64,000 nucleotides of DNA from Legionellales bacterium. Its GTDB lineage: Bacteria > Pseudomonadota > Gammaproteobacteria > JAHCLG01. Below the pieces are notes generated by a model, which made no database searches, was not told where the DNA came from, and saw only the letters and a list, made by a program, of their open reading frames with translations. Where the stretch lies: positions 1-64,000 of the forward strand of contig JAHCLG010000011.1 of assembly GCA_026125385.1 (NCBI GenBank), in the 5' to 3' direction. The translations under genes and the position numbers were made by a program. Below are positions 7,863 through 18,301 of the stretch, piece after piece (positions within the stretch are counted from its first letter, which is position 1; every line of letters begins with the position of its first letter).

Positions 7863-9215
7863 TCACTCTCCCGCCACCATCATTTTTTCAATTAATATCG
7901 ACCCTGTAGCGAGGCTGCTGTTGGGATAAATATCATTGCTAATCGCAATAATCTGTTGATACATCTCGGGTAATTTTCCTGCAATCGTAAATTCGTTAAT
8001 AGGATATTGGATTTCACCGTGCTCAATCCAAAAACCGGTGGCGCCTTGGGAATAATCTCCTGTCACAATATTAACGCCCTGCCCCATGACATCCGTGACT
8101 AATACCCCGCGATCCATTTCTTTGATCAACTGTCCGAGGGTTTTATTATGCGTTCTGATAAAAATATTATGCGTGCCGCCGGCATTGCCGGTGGTTTGCA
8201 GCCCTAATTTTCGCGCAGAATAACTGCCTAAAATATACGATTCAATAATGCCATTTTTAACAATAAAACGATCGTGGAGTTTTACCCCTTCCGCATCAAA
8301 GGGTGAGCTTGCAAGACCTTTAGCAATAAAGGGTTTTTCTTCAATCGTTACCCAACTCGGAAAAGCAACTTTGCCTAATTGATTTAACATAAAAGAAGCT
8401 TGACGATACAAATTTCCACCGCTGATGGCCGATAAAAAGGAACGCAAAATTCCGCAGGCAATGGGAGCTTCAAAAATAACGGGAACTTCACAGGTTTTAA
8501 TTTTGCGGGCGTTTAATCGTCGGGTCACTCGCAAAGCAGCTTCTGTGGCGACTTCTTGAATTGAATGCAGTAATAAGGGATCGCGCGCCCACGTATAACC
8601 ACTATCGGCTTCCATTTGTTGCTGATCACGTGCGACTAAACCACAGGCAATACTGTGGGAAGAAGTCGCATAGGCGCCGGTAAAGCCGTGGCTATTGGCA
8701 TAAACTCGATAGGTACGTGCTGTTGCCACCGTGGTACCTTCGGCATTCTCAATGCGTTTATCCAGCGCCATCGCTTTGGCTTCGCATTCTTTTGCCAAGG
8801 TAATCGCTTTATCAACTGGCAAATCCCAAGGAAAATATAAATCTAGTTGTGGGTATTCATAAGCCATTAATTCGGGGTCAGCTAAACCGTTACACGCATC
8901 TTCATGCGTGTATTTGGCAATATTACAGGCTGCTGCTACGGTTTTTTCGATGGACTCTTCGCTAATATCGGAACTTGAGGCCGATCCTTTGCGTTTATCA
9001 AAATAAACCGTCAAACTGAATCCTTTATCGCGGTTATATTCTACCGTATCCACCTCCCCTAAGCGCACAGTGGTACTATAACCATCGCTAACCGAGGCAC
9101 CCACATCCGCCATGCTGGCACCGTATTGTTTGGCTACGGTTAAGATGTGGTGAGATAGCTCAATGAGATCACTATTATCGAGCGGATTAGCAGCAAGCAT
9201 TTTATTCATAATCAA
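7863..9215 (-). CDS. pmbA: PmbA/TldE, metalloprotease partner subunit
   Basis: PmbA (TldE) forms a heterodimer with TldD; the pair degrades unfolded peptides and matures microcin B17-type peptides and CcdA in E. coli. The protein has the family N-terminal domain (YNRDKGFSLTVYFDKRKGS) and the C-terminal half with FEAPIACGILRSFLSAISGG and DVMGQGVNIVTGDYSQGATGF. As expected for TldE it lacks the HExxxH motif, which is in TldD at 12883-14331. The length is 450 residues. It is convergent with ptsH. ATG at 9215 is used; ATG at 9209 is also possible. Confidence 0.95.
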   Translation of the reverse strand: MIMNKMLAANPLDNSDLIELSHHILTVAKQYGASMADVGASVSDGYSTTVRLGEVDTVEYNRDKGFSLTVYFDKRKGSASSSDISEESIEKTVAAACNIAKYTHEDACNGLADPELMAYEYPQLDLYFPWDLPVDKAITLAKECEAKAMALDKRIENAEGTTVATARTYRVYANSHGFTGAYATSSHSIACGLVARDQQQMEADSGYTWARDPLLLHSIQEVATEAALRVTRRLNARKIKTCEVPVIFEAPIACGILRSFLSAISGGNLYRQASFMLNQLGKVAFPSWVTIEEKPFIAKGLASSPFDAEGVKLHDRFIVKNGIIESYILGSYSARKLGLQTTGNAGGTHNIFIRTHNKTLGQLIKEMDRGVLVTDVMGQGVNIVTGDYSQGATGFWIEHGEIQYPINEFTIAGKLPEMYQQIIAISNDIYPNSSLATGSILIEKMMVAGE

Positions 9216-9454
9216 ACCCTTAGGGAATTTATCGGTGATATCACATGTTAGCTGAAATTCAGCGTGACCAAAAGCATTTCTGAATGTTTAACCATTATCC
9301 TTGATGCTCTTATTCTTAAAAAATTAAATCATTCATGTTGTAAAGGTAGCAATTCAAGTCAAATGGTTTCTTCTATGGTTTATTTCTCACAGCAGAGGCA
9401 GATATTCCCCACAAAGAAGATAGGGCTTTTCGGTATTGCTTAAACCGAGTGGAT

Positions 9455-9471
9455 TTTGACATCATGTCAAA
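9455..9471. promoter_or_regulatory. Perfect palindrome upstream of the Fis-like gene
   Basis: TTTGACAT-C-ATGTCAAA is a perfect 8+1+8 palindrome ending 34 bases before the ATG at 9506. Size and position suit an operator for a small dimeric regulator. No promoter could be assigned with certainty. The rest of the 290-base gap (9216-9505) holds only a short palindrome, GCTGAAATTCAGC at 9251-9263. Confidence 0.35.
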
Positions 9472-9505
9472 GACGATAGCGATAGAAAATTTTGGAGGCA
9501 CAATC

Positions 9506-9718
9506 ATGGAAATGGCAAAACACAGACGTTTTAGGCCACATCATTTTCATACACTCTCTCATCACGAACGCGAAGCGATTACCCTCAAAGCCGTGTTAGT
9601 TCACGCCAATGGTAATTTGGCTAAAGCGGCGCAAGCGCTTGGGATAAGCGCCTTAGCGCTCACCAGACGCTTACGTGATAATAATATTTTTATTAACGAT
9701 CTCTCCCCCACTAAGTAA
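9506..9718 (+). CDS. Small Fis-type helix-turn-helix protein
   Basis: This 70-residue protein consists almost only of a Fis/NtrC-type DNA-binding helix-turn-helix: EREAITLKAVLVHANGNLAKAA, then QALGISALALTRRLRDNNI. ATG at 9506 is chosen over upstream in-frame GTG 9449 and ATG 9464 because GGAGG sits nine bases before it. It lacks the N-terminal beta-hairpin arm of full Fis and is shorter than Fis (98 residues), so it is a Fis-like regulator rather than Fis proper. The N-terminus is rich in His and Arg (KHRRFRPHHFHTLSHH). Repeat copy B follows 16 bases after its stop. Confidence 0.75.
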   Translation: MEMAKHRRFRPHHFHTLSHHEREAITLKAVLVHANGNLAKAAQALGISALALTRRLRDNNIFINDLSPTK

Positions 9719-9734
9719 CTCGTAAAAAAATAAT

Positions 9735-9857
9735 ATACTCCATACTATTGGATTTTAGGCATGGCGCCGGATTAAAGATATGAAGGAGTTTTACCTAATA
9801 CAGAACTGAGTAGCTTTAGCTCGGTAACACAGCCTAACATTCAAGCATGAAGAGTAT
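9735..9857. repeat. Nested palindromic intergenic element, copy B
   Basis: This 123-bp copy of the element at 5920 and 41892 runs from ATACTC to GAGTAT, with GATTTTAGGC near the left end and an imperfect answer GCCTAACATTC on the right. The inner stem is less perfect here (CCGGATTAAAG against CTTTAGCTCGG), so this copy looks older. It lies between the Fis-like gene and the SseB-like gene, just before a terminator hairpin. Confidence 0.75.
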
Positions 9858-9889
9858 TTGTCTCGTTTAAACTTTGCGTTACAATACCA

Positions 9890-9917
9890 ATTCCCGCCTC
9901 CCAGCGGGAATTTTTTT
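9890..9917 (+). terminator. Intrinsic terminator upstream of the SseB-like gene
   Basis: ATTCCCGC (9890-9897) pairs with GCGGGAAT (9904-9911) around a 6-base loop, followed by a run of Ts to 9917. It would end transcripts entering from the Fis-like gene. It lies only 19 bases before the next start, so an attenuating role is possible. Confidence 0.7.
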
Positions 9918-9935
9918 ATAAGGAATCGAATACCC

Positions 9936-10367
9936 ATGCTTGATGACGCTTTATTAACCGTTTACCAAAACCCGAATCCAACGCACCAAAATCAGTTTTA
10001 TTTAGAATTATTAAAAGCTAATTTATGGCTACCGACTGATCCTAACCATATTGAAACACCAGAAGAGCCTTTTCGACCACTGATCAGCGAGCGCGCAGAT
10101 TGTTTTTTAATCTTAGTATTTAGTTCCTTAGAGCGTTTACAACACTGGGCAGGCAATGAATTCCCTCATCTCACTTATACGCAAATTACCGGCGCACATT
10201 TATTTAAAGCGCTCGGTGAAAATGTTTTTTTATTTTTAAATCCCACTACGGAATTTTACAAAGAATTTGCACCGGATGAAATTGATCATATAAAAAATAT
10301 TATTGCCAAAACAGAAACTTTATTAAAACGCCACGTCAAAATAGATAATCCAACATTAAAAGAGTAG
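9936..10367 (+). CDS. SseB-family N-terminal domain protein
   Basis: The 143-residue protein resembles the SseB N-terminal domain: a first helix LDDALLTVYQNPN, then FYLELLKANLWLPTDP, ISERADCFLILVFSSLERLQHW and a late segment ALGENVFLFLNPTTEFYKEFAPDEI. SseB of E. coli is linked to serine sensitivity, but the family's molecular role is unclear. ATG at 9936 is used because AAGGA precedes it and homology starts there; the frame runs further upstream through the terminator. It is followed nine bases later by a transporter gene. Confidence 0.65.
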   Translation: MLDDALLTVYQNPNPTHQNQFYLELLKANLWLPTDPNHIETPEEPFRPLISERADCFLILVFSSLERLQHWAGNEFPHLTYTQITGAHLFKALGENVFLFLNPTTEFYKEFAPDEIDHIKNIIAKTETLLKRHVKIDNPTLKE

Positions 10368-10376
10368 TGAATTGTG

Positions 10377-11552
10377 ATGAAGAAAAAACTCACTCATATC
10401 GTTATTATTATTACTATCATTTTTATTGATATTCTGACCGGTATGGAGTTTGATTTATTCGTGCCTAGTCTTTCACAACTACAACATTATTTCCATTTAT
10501 CGCCGTTTTGGGCAGAAGCTGCCGTAACTATTAATTTTATCGGCTATTGTATCAGTTTATTTTTAGTTGGAGAGTTATCCGACCGCTTCGGTCGTAAACC
10601 AATTATTATTTGGGGGTTGGTGCTGTTTATTATCGGCAGTGGTTTATGCTTAATTAAATTTTTCTATTTAATTATTTTAATAGGTCGATTTTTACAAGGT
10701 TTTGGTATTGCTGCTCCTGCGATTTTAAGTTTTCTTATTATTGCCGATCGATATTCATTAACCCAACAACAATTTTGGATGGCGATGCTAAACGGTTCTT
10801 ATAATACTGCCGCTGGCATAGCGCCGGTAGTGGGAAGTTATATTGCACTCTATTTTCAATGGCAAGGCAGTTTCATTGCACTCTTAGTGTTAGGGTTAAT
10901 AGCATTCATGATGACACTATTTTTTCTTCCCCAAGAATCCAAATCTCAACGAGAGCCGAGCGGGTATACGGAATTATTTCATACACCTTCGCTATTATTA
11001 CTGATTGCTACACTCGCAATTATGTTCACACCTTATTGGGTTTTTTCTGGCATTTCACCCTTATTATATATTAAAAATTTACATGTGAGCTTTCCGGCTT
11101 TTGGCATTTATCAAGGCAGTTTAGCGTTATTTTTTGCCTTAGGCAGTATTTTATTTGGCTTTATTCTTAAATTATGCTCACCAAAGAATTGGCTCTATGT
11201 GGGTTTACTATTTTTTATGATGGCCCTATTAAGCATTATTTGGATTTCTTTTATTAATAGCGCAAGCCCAATGATTATTACCTCTAGCATGTTAATCTTT
11301 GTGATTGCGCAAATTATTCCCAGTACGATTTTATACCCACTGTGTTTAAATTATATTCCCCACGCGAAAGCAAAAATATCGGCGCTCACTCAAGGGGCAA
11401 GCTTAGTGATTTCTGCATTGAGTTTGCAAATCGCGGGTTATTTTTATCAAGGATCGTTTCAAAGTCTGGGAATTATTTTGATAATGTTAATTAGTTTAAC
11501 GCTGTTGACTCAGTATTGGGTGATTAGGGATAGTAAGATTATTCAACGATGA
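10377..11552 (+). CDS. MFS drug-resistance transporter, Bcr/CflA type
   Basis: This is a 391-residue, 12-helix inner-membrane transporter. The N-terminal region has the Bcr/CflA pattern MEFDLFVPSLSQLQHYF, and loop 2-3 carries MFS motif A as GELSDRFGRKP. The fourth/fifth helix region RFLQGFGIAAPAILSF fits the drug:H+ antiporter group. Such proteins export drugs, dipeptides or cysteine; the substrate here cannot be read from sequence. GTG at 10374 directly before ATG 10377 is an alternative start. Downstream an inverted repeat separates it from a convergent gene. Confidence 0.88.
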   Translation: MKKKLTHIVIIITIIFIDILTGMEFDLFVPSLSQLQHYFHLSPFWAEAAVTINFIGYCISLFLVGELSDRFGRKPIIIWGLVLFIIGSGLCLIKFFYLIILIGRFLQGFGIAAPAILSFLIIADRYSLTQQQFWMAMLNGSYNTAAGIAPVVGSYIALYFQWQGSFIALLVLGLIAFMMTLFFLPQESKSQREPSGYTELFHTPSLLLLIATLAIMFTPYWVFSGISPLLYIKNLHVSFPAFGIYQGSLALFFALGSILFGFILKLCSPKNWLYVGLLFFMMALLSIIWISFINSASPMIITSSMLIFVIAQIIPSTILYPLCLNYIPHAKAKISALTQGASLVISALSLQIAGYFYQGSFQSLGIILIMLISLTLLTQYWVIRDSKIIQR

Positions 11553-11592
11553 AATCTGCATTCGTATGATTTTAGTTTTTTAATTAGCTTTC

Positions 11593-11662
11593 ATAATGGC
11601 TCTTTCGATTTGGTTAATACGCATTATTTTTTTACGTATCAAATTATAAAAAGAGCCATTAT
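11593..11662. terminator. Long inverted repeat between convergent genes
   Basis: ATAATGGCTCTTT (11593-11605) is answered perfectly by AAAGAGCCATTAT (11650-11662); a smaller inner pair ATACG/CGTAT lies inside. It fits a bidirectional stop between the transporter and the secreted-protein gene, but the loop is long and T-rich, so the function is uncertain. Confidence 0.5.
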
Positions 11663-11693
11663 TTCATCGTGACATTATATTCCCCGTAACTAT

Positions 11694-12068
11694 TTATCCA
11701 GGGAAGCAAGATAGGGTATTTTTGCTTTTTTTCGTACAATTTTTCACACTTCCGTTATATACTAACTGAAACTTAGACGCGCCATACTTGATTGAGTATG
11801 AACACTGAACAGTATTAGAACCCCGCCAAGAGATAACATCTATATCTTCTTGTGTAATTTTAAGCCAACCATAAATTACATAACCGAATTTAAGGCTATC
11901 ACTCTTAATAATCCATCGCCCGTCCAACTCTTCCCCGATTGCTATTGTGCTAGATATTGTTGGGCATGTGTATATTGTAGCAACAGAGCTGCCTTGAGTT
12001 TGCATATTACCAGCATAAGAGACTACTGAAACACTTAATATTGAGAGGGCTACAATGAGTTTTTTCAT
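11694..12068 (-). CDS. Small secreted four-cysteine protein, unknown function
   Basis: The 124-residue product begins with a clear Sec signal peptide, MKKLIVALSILSVSVVSYAG, probably cleaved after SYA. The mature part has four cysteines (TCPT, QCSY, NCTK, SCFP), enough for two disulfides, and predicted strand-rich sequence. It looks somewhat like the short DUF3757-type secreted proteins seen in Legionella, but I cannot confirm this. It is probably periplasmic or exported and stands alone: convergent with the transporter and about 195 bases from the SGNH gene. Confidence 0.65.
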   Translation of the reverse strand: MKKLIVALSILSVSVVSYAGNMQTQGSSVATIYTCPTISSTIAIGEELDGRWIIKSDSLKFGYVIYGWLKITQEDIDVISWRGSNTVQCSYSIKYGASKFQLVYNGSVKNCTKKSKNTLSCFPG

Positions 12069-12262
12069 TATGATATCTCCAGATATTGTTGCTATTAATA
12101 TTAGTCTAGTACGAAACTTTTATTTTGCTTGAAAATAAAGCAAAGCGTTAAATGAGAAAATAAATGACATTAATAACAGTCTTGCTTGAAATATTCATAA
12201 CCCATTATAATTTTGTCTAAACCACTAGTTGTCCCTTTTAAGCTTTTTCCACAAAATGCCCC

Positions 12263-12886
12263 CTAACCCAACGCCCCCAACTTTCGCAACTCAACAAACA
12301 ACCCCTCCGCTAATAAACGATAACCTTCGGCATTTAAATGAATAGTATCGGATTTTAAATGGCGTTGTTTGAATAAGTTGGAAATTAAATCTTCTAACAC
12401 GGGAACCTGTTGCTCTTTCGCAATCTCGGCGTAAAAATCAGGTGGATCCATGGAAATTTTAGGTTGAGGCACGGCCAATACCACGACTTGGGCATGAGCA
12501 TTTTTAATCAGGCTAATGAGTTTAAATAAATTATCGGAAATTTGGATAGCGGGAACTTTGCGTAGCATATCGTTACCGCCTAAACATAAAATGACTAACG
12601 CGGGTTTATTTTTTTCTAACGCTTCCGGTAAGCGTTTTAAACCATCGGCGGTAGTATCGCCTGGTACGCCAGCATTAATCACTTTATATTTTGTTAAACG
12701 CGATAAGACATTGGGATAGCTGTTGACGGAACTCGTGCCCGTACCGAACGTTAAACTATCGCCAAACGCTAAAATCACGCCATCTTTGGGTAAAGGGTGT
12801 AATTTTGGCGAGTGACTACAGGCACTTAATAAAATAATCAGAAAAATATTGACGATAAATTGCCGATAATAACGCATTAACATCAT
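12263..12886 (-). CDS. SGNH/GDSL esterase lipoprotein, TesA-like
   Basis: This is an SGNH hydrolase, related to TesA thioesterase/lysophospholipase L1. Block I is [10 protein letters not shown] with the nucleophile Ser44; block II Gly lies in NAGVPGDTT; block III is GGND (Asn105); block V is SDTIHLN with Asp180 and His183. Unlike soluble periplasmic TesA, the N-terminus is a lipoprotein signal with lipobox LLSAC (Cys23), so the enzyme is probably membrane-anchored. It overlaps the end of tldD by four bases (ATGA), so the two are co-translated. The natural ester substrate is unknown. Confidence 0.9.
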   Translation of the reverse strand: MMLMRYYRQFIVNIFLIILLSACSHSPKLHPLPKDGVILAFGDSLTFGTGTSSVNSYPNVLSRLTKYKVINAGVPGDTTADGLKRLPEALEKNKPALVILCLGGNDMLRKVPAIQISDNLFKLISLIKNAHAQVVVLAVPQPKISMDPPDFYAEIAKEQQVPVLEDLISNLFKQRHLKSDTIHLNAEGYRLLAEGLFVELRKLGALG

Positions 12887-14331
12887 CCTTGTTGAGTTCC
12901 ACCCACGGTTAATCCTTCTACGAGTAATGTTGGTTGACCCACTCCCACCGGAACGGATTGCCCTTCCTTGCCACAGACTCCCACACCGGTGTCCAGCGCT
13001 AAATCATTTCCCACCATCGAAACACGAGTTAATACATCGGGGCCATTACCAATTAAAGTAGCGCCTTTAATGGGTGCACCAATTTTTCCATTTTCAATTA
13101 AATAGGCTTCGCTCGCCGCAAAAACAAATTTTCCAGAAGTAATATCGACTTGTCCACCGCCAAAATTGACTGCGTAAATGCCTTTTTTTACCGTGGCGAT
13201 AATTTCTGCAGGATTATGTTTACCCGCTAACATATAGGTGTTAGTCATGCGTGGCATGGGTAAACACGCGAACGATTCTCGTCGACCATTACCAGTGGGT
13301 GCCATATTCATTAAGCGTGCGTTTAATTTATCTTGCATATAATTTTTTAAAATACCATTTTCTATCAATACCGTGCATTGCGTGGGAACGCCTTCATCAT
13401 CGATATTAAGAGAACCTCTGCGCCCACTTAAGGTCCCATCATCCACGACAGTGCATTCCGGTGCTGCAACACGTTCGCCAATTCTTCCAGAAAAAGCGGA
13501 ACTGCCTTTGCGATTAAAATCGCCTTCTAAACCATGTCCAATCGCTTCGTGCAATAAAACCCCAGGCCAACCAGACCCTAACACGACCGGCATACTGCCT
13601 GCCGGCGCATCGATAGCATCAAGATTAATTAACGCTTGACGTACCGCATCTTGAGTAAATTTTTCAACTAAGTTTTCATCGATAATCGTTTGATAACTGT
13701 AGCGACCGCCACCTCCTGCAAAGCCTTGTTCACGACGGCCATTTTCTTCCGCGATGACAGTCACATTAAAACGTACTAGAGGACGAATATCGGAATTAAA
13801 CGTACCATCACTCGCCACAATTAACACCACGTCATGAACACCCGATAACGAAACTGTCACTTCTTTAATTCGCGGATCGGTTTGACGCGCCAATCGATCG
13901 GCACGTTGCAAGAGTGCAACTTTTTGTTGTTCACTTAAGCTATCAATGGGATCGAGAGCGGGATAGAGTACCAACCCCGGTGAAGTTTTCCAGGCTTGTA
14001 CGCGTTGATTACCTCCCACTTTAGCGATGCTTTTGGCAGCAAGCGCTGCTGATTCTAGCGCGGGTAAAATAATATCATCTGAATAAGCAAAACCCGTTTT
14101 TTCCCCACTCATTGCACGCACACCGACACCGCGATCGATATTATGACTGCCTTCTTTAATAATACTATTTTCTAATACCCAAGATTCATGGCGAATCGCT
14201 TGAAAATATAAATCGGCAGCATCCACGACATTCCCTAACATATTCCCTAAAATGCGTTGTAAATGTTGCTCGGTTAATCCAGCGGGTTCTAATAAGGTGC
14301 GTTTAACTTCGATAAGTGACTGGTTTGACAT
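12883..14331 (-). CDS. tldD: TldD metalloprotease
   Basis: TldD is the catalytic zinc subunit of the TldD/PmbA peptidase. The metal site HEAIGH lies at residues 261-266, within [18 protein letters not shown]. The glycine-rich segment [11 protein letters not shown] and the C-terminal [20 protein letters not shown] match the family. The length is 482 residues. Its partner pmbA is at 7863. tldD lying downstream of mreBCD recalls the mreBCD-maf-rng-yhdP-tldD order of other gammaproteobacteria; maf, rng and yhdP are absent here. It is co-transcribed with the SGNH gene. Confidence 0.96.
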   Translation of the reverse strand: MSNQSLIEVKRTLLEPAGLTEQHLQRILGNMLGNVVDAADLYFQAIRHESWVLENSIIKEGSHNIDRGVGVRAMSGEKTGFAYSDDIILPALESAALAAKSIAKVGGNQRVQAWKTSPGLVLYPALDPIDSLSEQQKVALLQRADRLARQTDPRIKEVTVSLSGVHDVVLIVASDGTFNSDIRPLVRFNVTVIAEENGRREQGFAGGGGRYSYQTIIDENLVEKFTQDAVRQALINLDAIDAPAGSMPVVLGSGWPGVLLHEAIGHGLEGDFNRKGSSAFSGRIGERVAAPECTVVDDGTLSGRRGSLNIDDEGVPTQCTVLIENGILKNYMQDKLNARLMNMAPTGNGRRESFACLPMPRMTNTYMLAGKHNPAEIIATVKKGIYAVNFGGGQVDITSGKFVFAASEAYLIENGKIGAPIKGATLIGNGPDVLTRVSMVGNDLALDTGVGVCGKEGQSVPVGVGQPTLLVEGLTVGGTQQG

Positions 14332-14391
14332 CGTGTGATCCTGATAAAAACAGATAGTTTACTCTAACATGAACAAAGCTTAGGATAAACG

Positions 14392-15546
14392 CTAACTTCT
14401 GATTTGTGCTTTTATGCGGACATTCTGATCACCCGCGGATTCGTGATAACGCTTAAGCTCTTTTTGCAACAAACATGTAATGTCTTTTAATAAACCCGTT
14501 TGAAAATCTTGCGGATCGATTTCAATAATGTTTGTAATAGGCAGAGGATAGGCCTGATATTCATCGAAAAATGGATTATCTTTGGGTGCCTGTAAATAAG
14601 GCCACCAATTATCACAGAATTTTCCTTGGTTTTTTTTAATAAATTGCGCTAATTCTCGGGTATCTTTGAGCGTCGGTAAGTGTATTTTACGATGAACAGT
14701 AGCAACATAAACATGTTCAAATAATAAAAATGCCGCAGAATCACGATATTTTACGGTTTTGCCTACTATTGTTAGCAGAATTTTATAGGTCACTGGTTTA
14801 TCCATTACTGTATTCAATAAACTCATCACATAATGACCGGCATGCTCTGAGCAACTATTGGAATTCTTGACCCTATACGCTCCACCATGGGTAAAAATAA
14901 ACATCAGCAAATGAATTTTTTCAGCGATATCATCTGAAATTTGCTGAGCGTTATCTATTAGATAGTTTGCTAGCTGCTTATCTAAAAAATCTCTAATCGC
15001 AGTAATTCTTTGATCCTTCGCTTTGTTATATTGATTTATTTTACTAATATCATGCTCAGTCAATCTATAGGGTTGTTGATCTTTCACTGCTAACAAGGCA
15101 TGCGCTCGCTGTTTTTGATAAGACTCATCCGTATATTCAACCGGAAATGGCACGATTTGTGTATTTTCGGGCACATTACTCGCCGAAGCCTTTAAAGCAG
15201 GATTACGCAATGATTCACAGAATTGTTCAGGATCAACTGGTTTGTGTTGATCTCTTGCAAGAGAATTATCCCGAGTTTCATTTTCATTGGTTCCACATTT
15301 TCCACTGGCGTTACAATGATTAATGGCTAACGCACAGGTGCTCACGGTTCCTGACAACAGCAACAATAAGAAAAAAAATCTGCTTAAATTATTTTGATTG
15401 GGCTTAGAGTTTATGGGTGGACGCATTTGCTGAGATGCAGTGCGAGGCTTCTGATTATTTTCAATAAAAAATCGCCAACGATGATCACTACCCAATTTTT
15501 TGGAAGTGCAAAATTTTCCCTTTCTGCGATGATGAGATTTACCCAT
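14392..15546 (-). CDS. Secreted protein of unknown family with a possible Cys-His-Asp triad
   Basis: I do not recognise this 384-residue protein. A hydrophobic helix at about residues 57-74 (FFFLLLLLSGTVSTCALA) is a signal peptide if translation starts at Met41 (15426), or an internal anchor if it starts at Met1, which adds a His/Lys/Arg-rich head. The region 222-320 shows a pattern seen in papain/transglutaminase-fold enzymes: SCSEHAGHYV (Cys232), then FEHVYVATV (His278), then KFCDNWWPY (Asp312). Spacing and context suit a cysteine-hydrolase triad, but this is inference. It follows mreD by 25 bases on the same strand and precedes tldD, taking the place of the usual maf/rng genes. Confidence 0.7.
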   Translation of the reverse strand: MGKSHHRRKGKFCTSKKLGSDHRWRFFIENNQKPRTASQQMRPPINSKPNQNNLSRFFFLLLLLSGTVSTCALAINHCNASGKCGTNENETRDNSLARDQHKPVDPEQFCESLRNPALKASASNVPENTQIVPFPVEYTDESYQKQRAHALLAVKDQQPYRLTEHDISKINQYNKAKDQRITAIRDFLDKQLANYLIDNAQQISDDIAEKIHLLMFIFTHGGAYRVKNSNSCSEHAGHYVMSLLNTVMDKPVTYKILLTIVGKTVKYRDSAAFLLFEHVYVATVHRKIHLPTLKDTRELAQFIKKNQGKFCDNWWPYLQAPKDNPFFDEYQAYPLPITNIIEIDPQDFQTGLLKDITCLLQKELKRYHESAGDQNVRIKAQIRS

Positions 15547-15571
15547 TTTTAAACTTATCCATAAGAGAAAT

Positions 15572-16060
15572 TTATACTAAGCGAAAACGCCTCCGTGCAC
15601 CACGCAAAGTATGATAAACCCATGGCCATAACGCCATGCCTAATAACGGAGAACACCAAAATAACCAGGGTACGGATTCATGCTTGAGTGCCGCTTGAGG
15701 CCAATATAATAATAGTTGATACAGCAATAAAAATAATAAAACAAATAATGATTGTTGAAGTAATGAAAATAAGCGCAAACGCACGTACCATTTTGCCACA
15801 ATATACGCAACCACGGCGAGCGCCAAAGCATGACTGCCTAATAAAGTTCCTTGCAAAATATCGAGTAATATTCCGGTTATCCACGCCCAACCAATACTAA
15901 AACGATGGGGAAGTGCCATGGTCCAATAGATAACAACAAGAGCAACCCACGCCGGCCTTAACGGTTCAAACCATTCGGGCAATGGGAGTGCAATTAAAAT
16001 AAAGGCCGTAATAATACTTGCGCTAATAATCAGTAATAAATTCAAACCGCTTTTAGTCAT
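15572..16060 (-). CDS. mreD: Rod-shape protein MreD
   Basis: MreD is the small polytopic membrane subunit of the elongasome. The 162-residue protein has about five hydrophobic helices and the family pattern PEWFEPLRPAWVALVVIYW followed by GWAWITGILLDILQGTLLGSHAL. Its ATG overlaps the end of mreC by four bases, the normal mreC-mreD coupling. Confidence 0.93.
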   Translation of the reverse strand: MTKSGLNLLLIISASIITAFILIALPLPEWFEPLRPAWVALVVIYWTMALPHRFSIGWAWITGILLDILQGTLLGSHALALAVVAYIVAKWYVRLRLFSLLQQSLFVLLFLLLYQLLLYWPQAALKHESVPWLFWCSPLLGMALWPWVYHTLRGARRRFRLV

Positions 16061-16971
16061 GGTGTAACCACTCGTTGTTGATTGTGTGCTGCGATTTCTT
16101 GATCTTTATCCATAGCCATTAATTGTTTCGCTAAGGCATTTTCGGGAACTGCATGAGTTGGCCAAATTAAAATAACTTCGCGTGAGCGACTCACTCGGGC
16201 AAAAGGTTTTAAGGTAATCGTGGCAAATAAATCATCTTGATTGTGCTGGATATTCGTTACCACTCCGACTGGATAGCCATACGGATAACGTTGCGCTAAT
16301 CCTGAAGTCGTGAAGACATCACCTAAGGTAATATCGGCGGTTTCGGGTACATCGATTAAATTTAAACGAGTGGACGATCCCGCACCTTTAGCAATAGCGC
16401 GTAATCCAGAGCGCGAGTCGACGACAGGAACCCCACTGCGCGGATCGGAAATTAACATCATCCGACTGGTGAATGGATTCACCGCAATAATTTGTCCCAT
16501 CACACCATAGGCATCGAGTACGGGTTGTCCCACAAAAACACCTTGCATACTGCCTTTATCGAGCACCGCTTCTTCCGCAAAAGGGTTAGTCGCAACGGCT
16601 AATAATTCGGCAACTAATAATCGTGTATTGTCCTTTTGCGCCGAGTTAACCAATTTTTTTAACTGTGAATTTTCTTCTTCAATCGCTAATAATTTTTGCA
16701 CGCGTGCTTCTAGTAATAATGCTTGAGCATGCAATTTGGCATTTTCACGTTCTAATTGTTGACGAGTACGTAAACTGGAATGCAATTCATCAAAGACATT
16801 TGCCGGAGAATTGACGAGGAATTGCAGCGGCGTGAGGGCAATCTCTAAAGAACGGCGCAGCGGCGAAATAACAGCACTACGATGATCTAAAAAAATTAAG
16901 ATCATCGCAGCGATTATTAAACATGCTAGACGTAGTCCGAGTAAGGGACCCCGTTTAAAAATTAATTTAAT
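16057..16971 (-). CDS. mreC: Rod-shape protein MreC, apparently starting at AUU
   Basis: MreC is a bitopic protein whose periplasmic domain links MreB to PBP2/RodA. The first ATG in frame (16905) would cut the membrane helix in half. Upstream codons back to the mreB stop encode KLIFKRGPLLGLRL and the first half of the helix, which aligns with the E. coli MreC N-terminus (KPIFSRGP). No ATG, GTG or TTG lies in that stretch; the codon where Met is expected is ATT at 16971-16969, with a GGAG nine bases upstream. From there the protein has 304 residues: helix, coiled coil (about 60-105) and the beta-rich domain with GQPVLDAYGVMGQI. Confidence 0.9.
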   Translation of the reverse strand: MKLIFKRGPLLGLRLACLIIAAMILIFLDHRSAVISPLRRSLEIALTPLQFLVNSPANVFDELHSSLRTRQQLERENAKLHAQALLLEARVQKLLAIEEENSQLKKLVNSAQKDNTRLLVAELLAVATNPFAEEAVLDKGSMQGVFVGQPVLDAYGVMGQIIAVNPFTSRMMLISDPRSGVPVVDSRSGLRAIAKGAGSSTRLNLIDVPETADITLGDVFTTSGLAQRYPYGYPVGVVTNIQHNQDDLFATITLKPFARVSRSREVILIWPTHAVPENALAKQLMAMDKDQEIAAHNQQRVVTP

Positions 16972-16977
16972 GGCTAA

Positions 16978-18180
<1,203 letters not shown>

Positions 18181-18263
18181 TTATACCGCTTGCCAGCTAA
18201 GTTGCGGGATAAAAGAAGACTGCAATATCTCCTTTTAAATATCCCAATTTAAAAGCATTTTGC

Positions 18264-18269
18264 TATAAT
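18264..18269 (+). promoter_or_regulatory. Probable -10 element of the gatCAB operon
   Basis: A perfect TATAAT lies 33 bases before the gatC ATG in the 286-base divergent region between mreB and gatC (18016-18301). No convincing -35 is visible 17 bases upstream. The rest of this gap shows nothing else I can name. Confidence 0.5.
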
Positions 18270-18301
18270 GCCGCCTATTGCATTTACGGAGCACTTTTTT
18301 C

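Noticed and set aside
7863-14331. pmbA and tldD as a single operon
   Set aside because: Both are on the minus strand but are separated by several genes, including plus-strand ones; they are partners but not co-transcribed.
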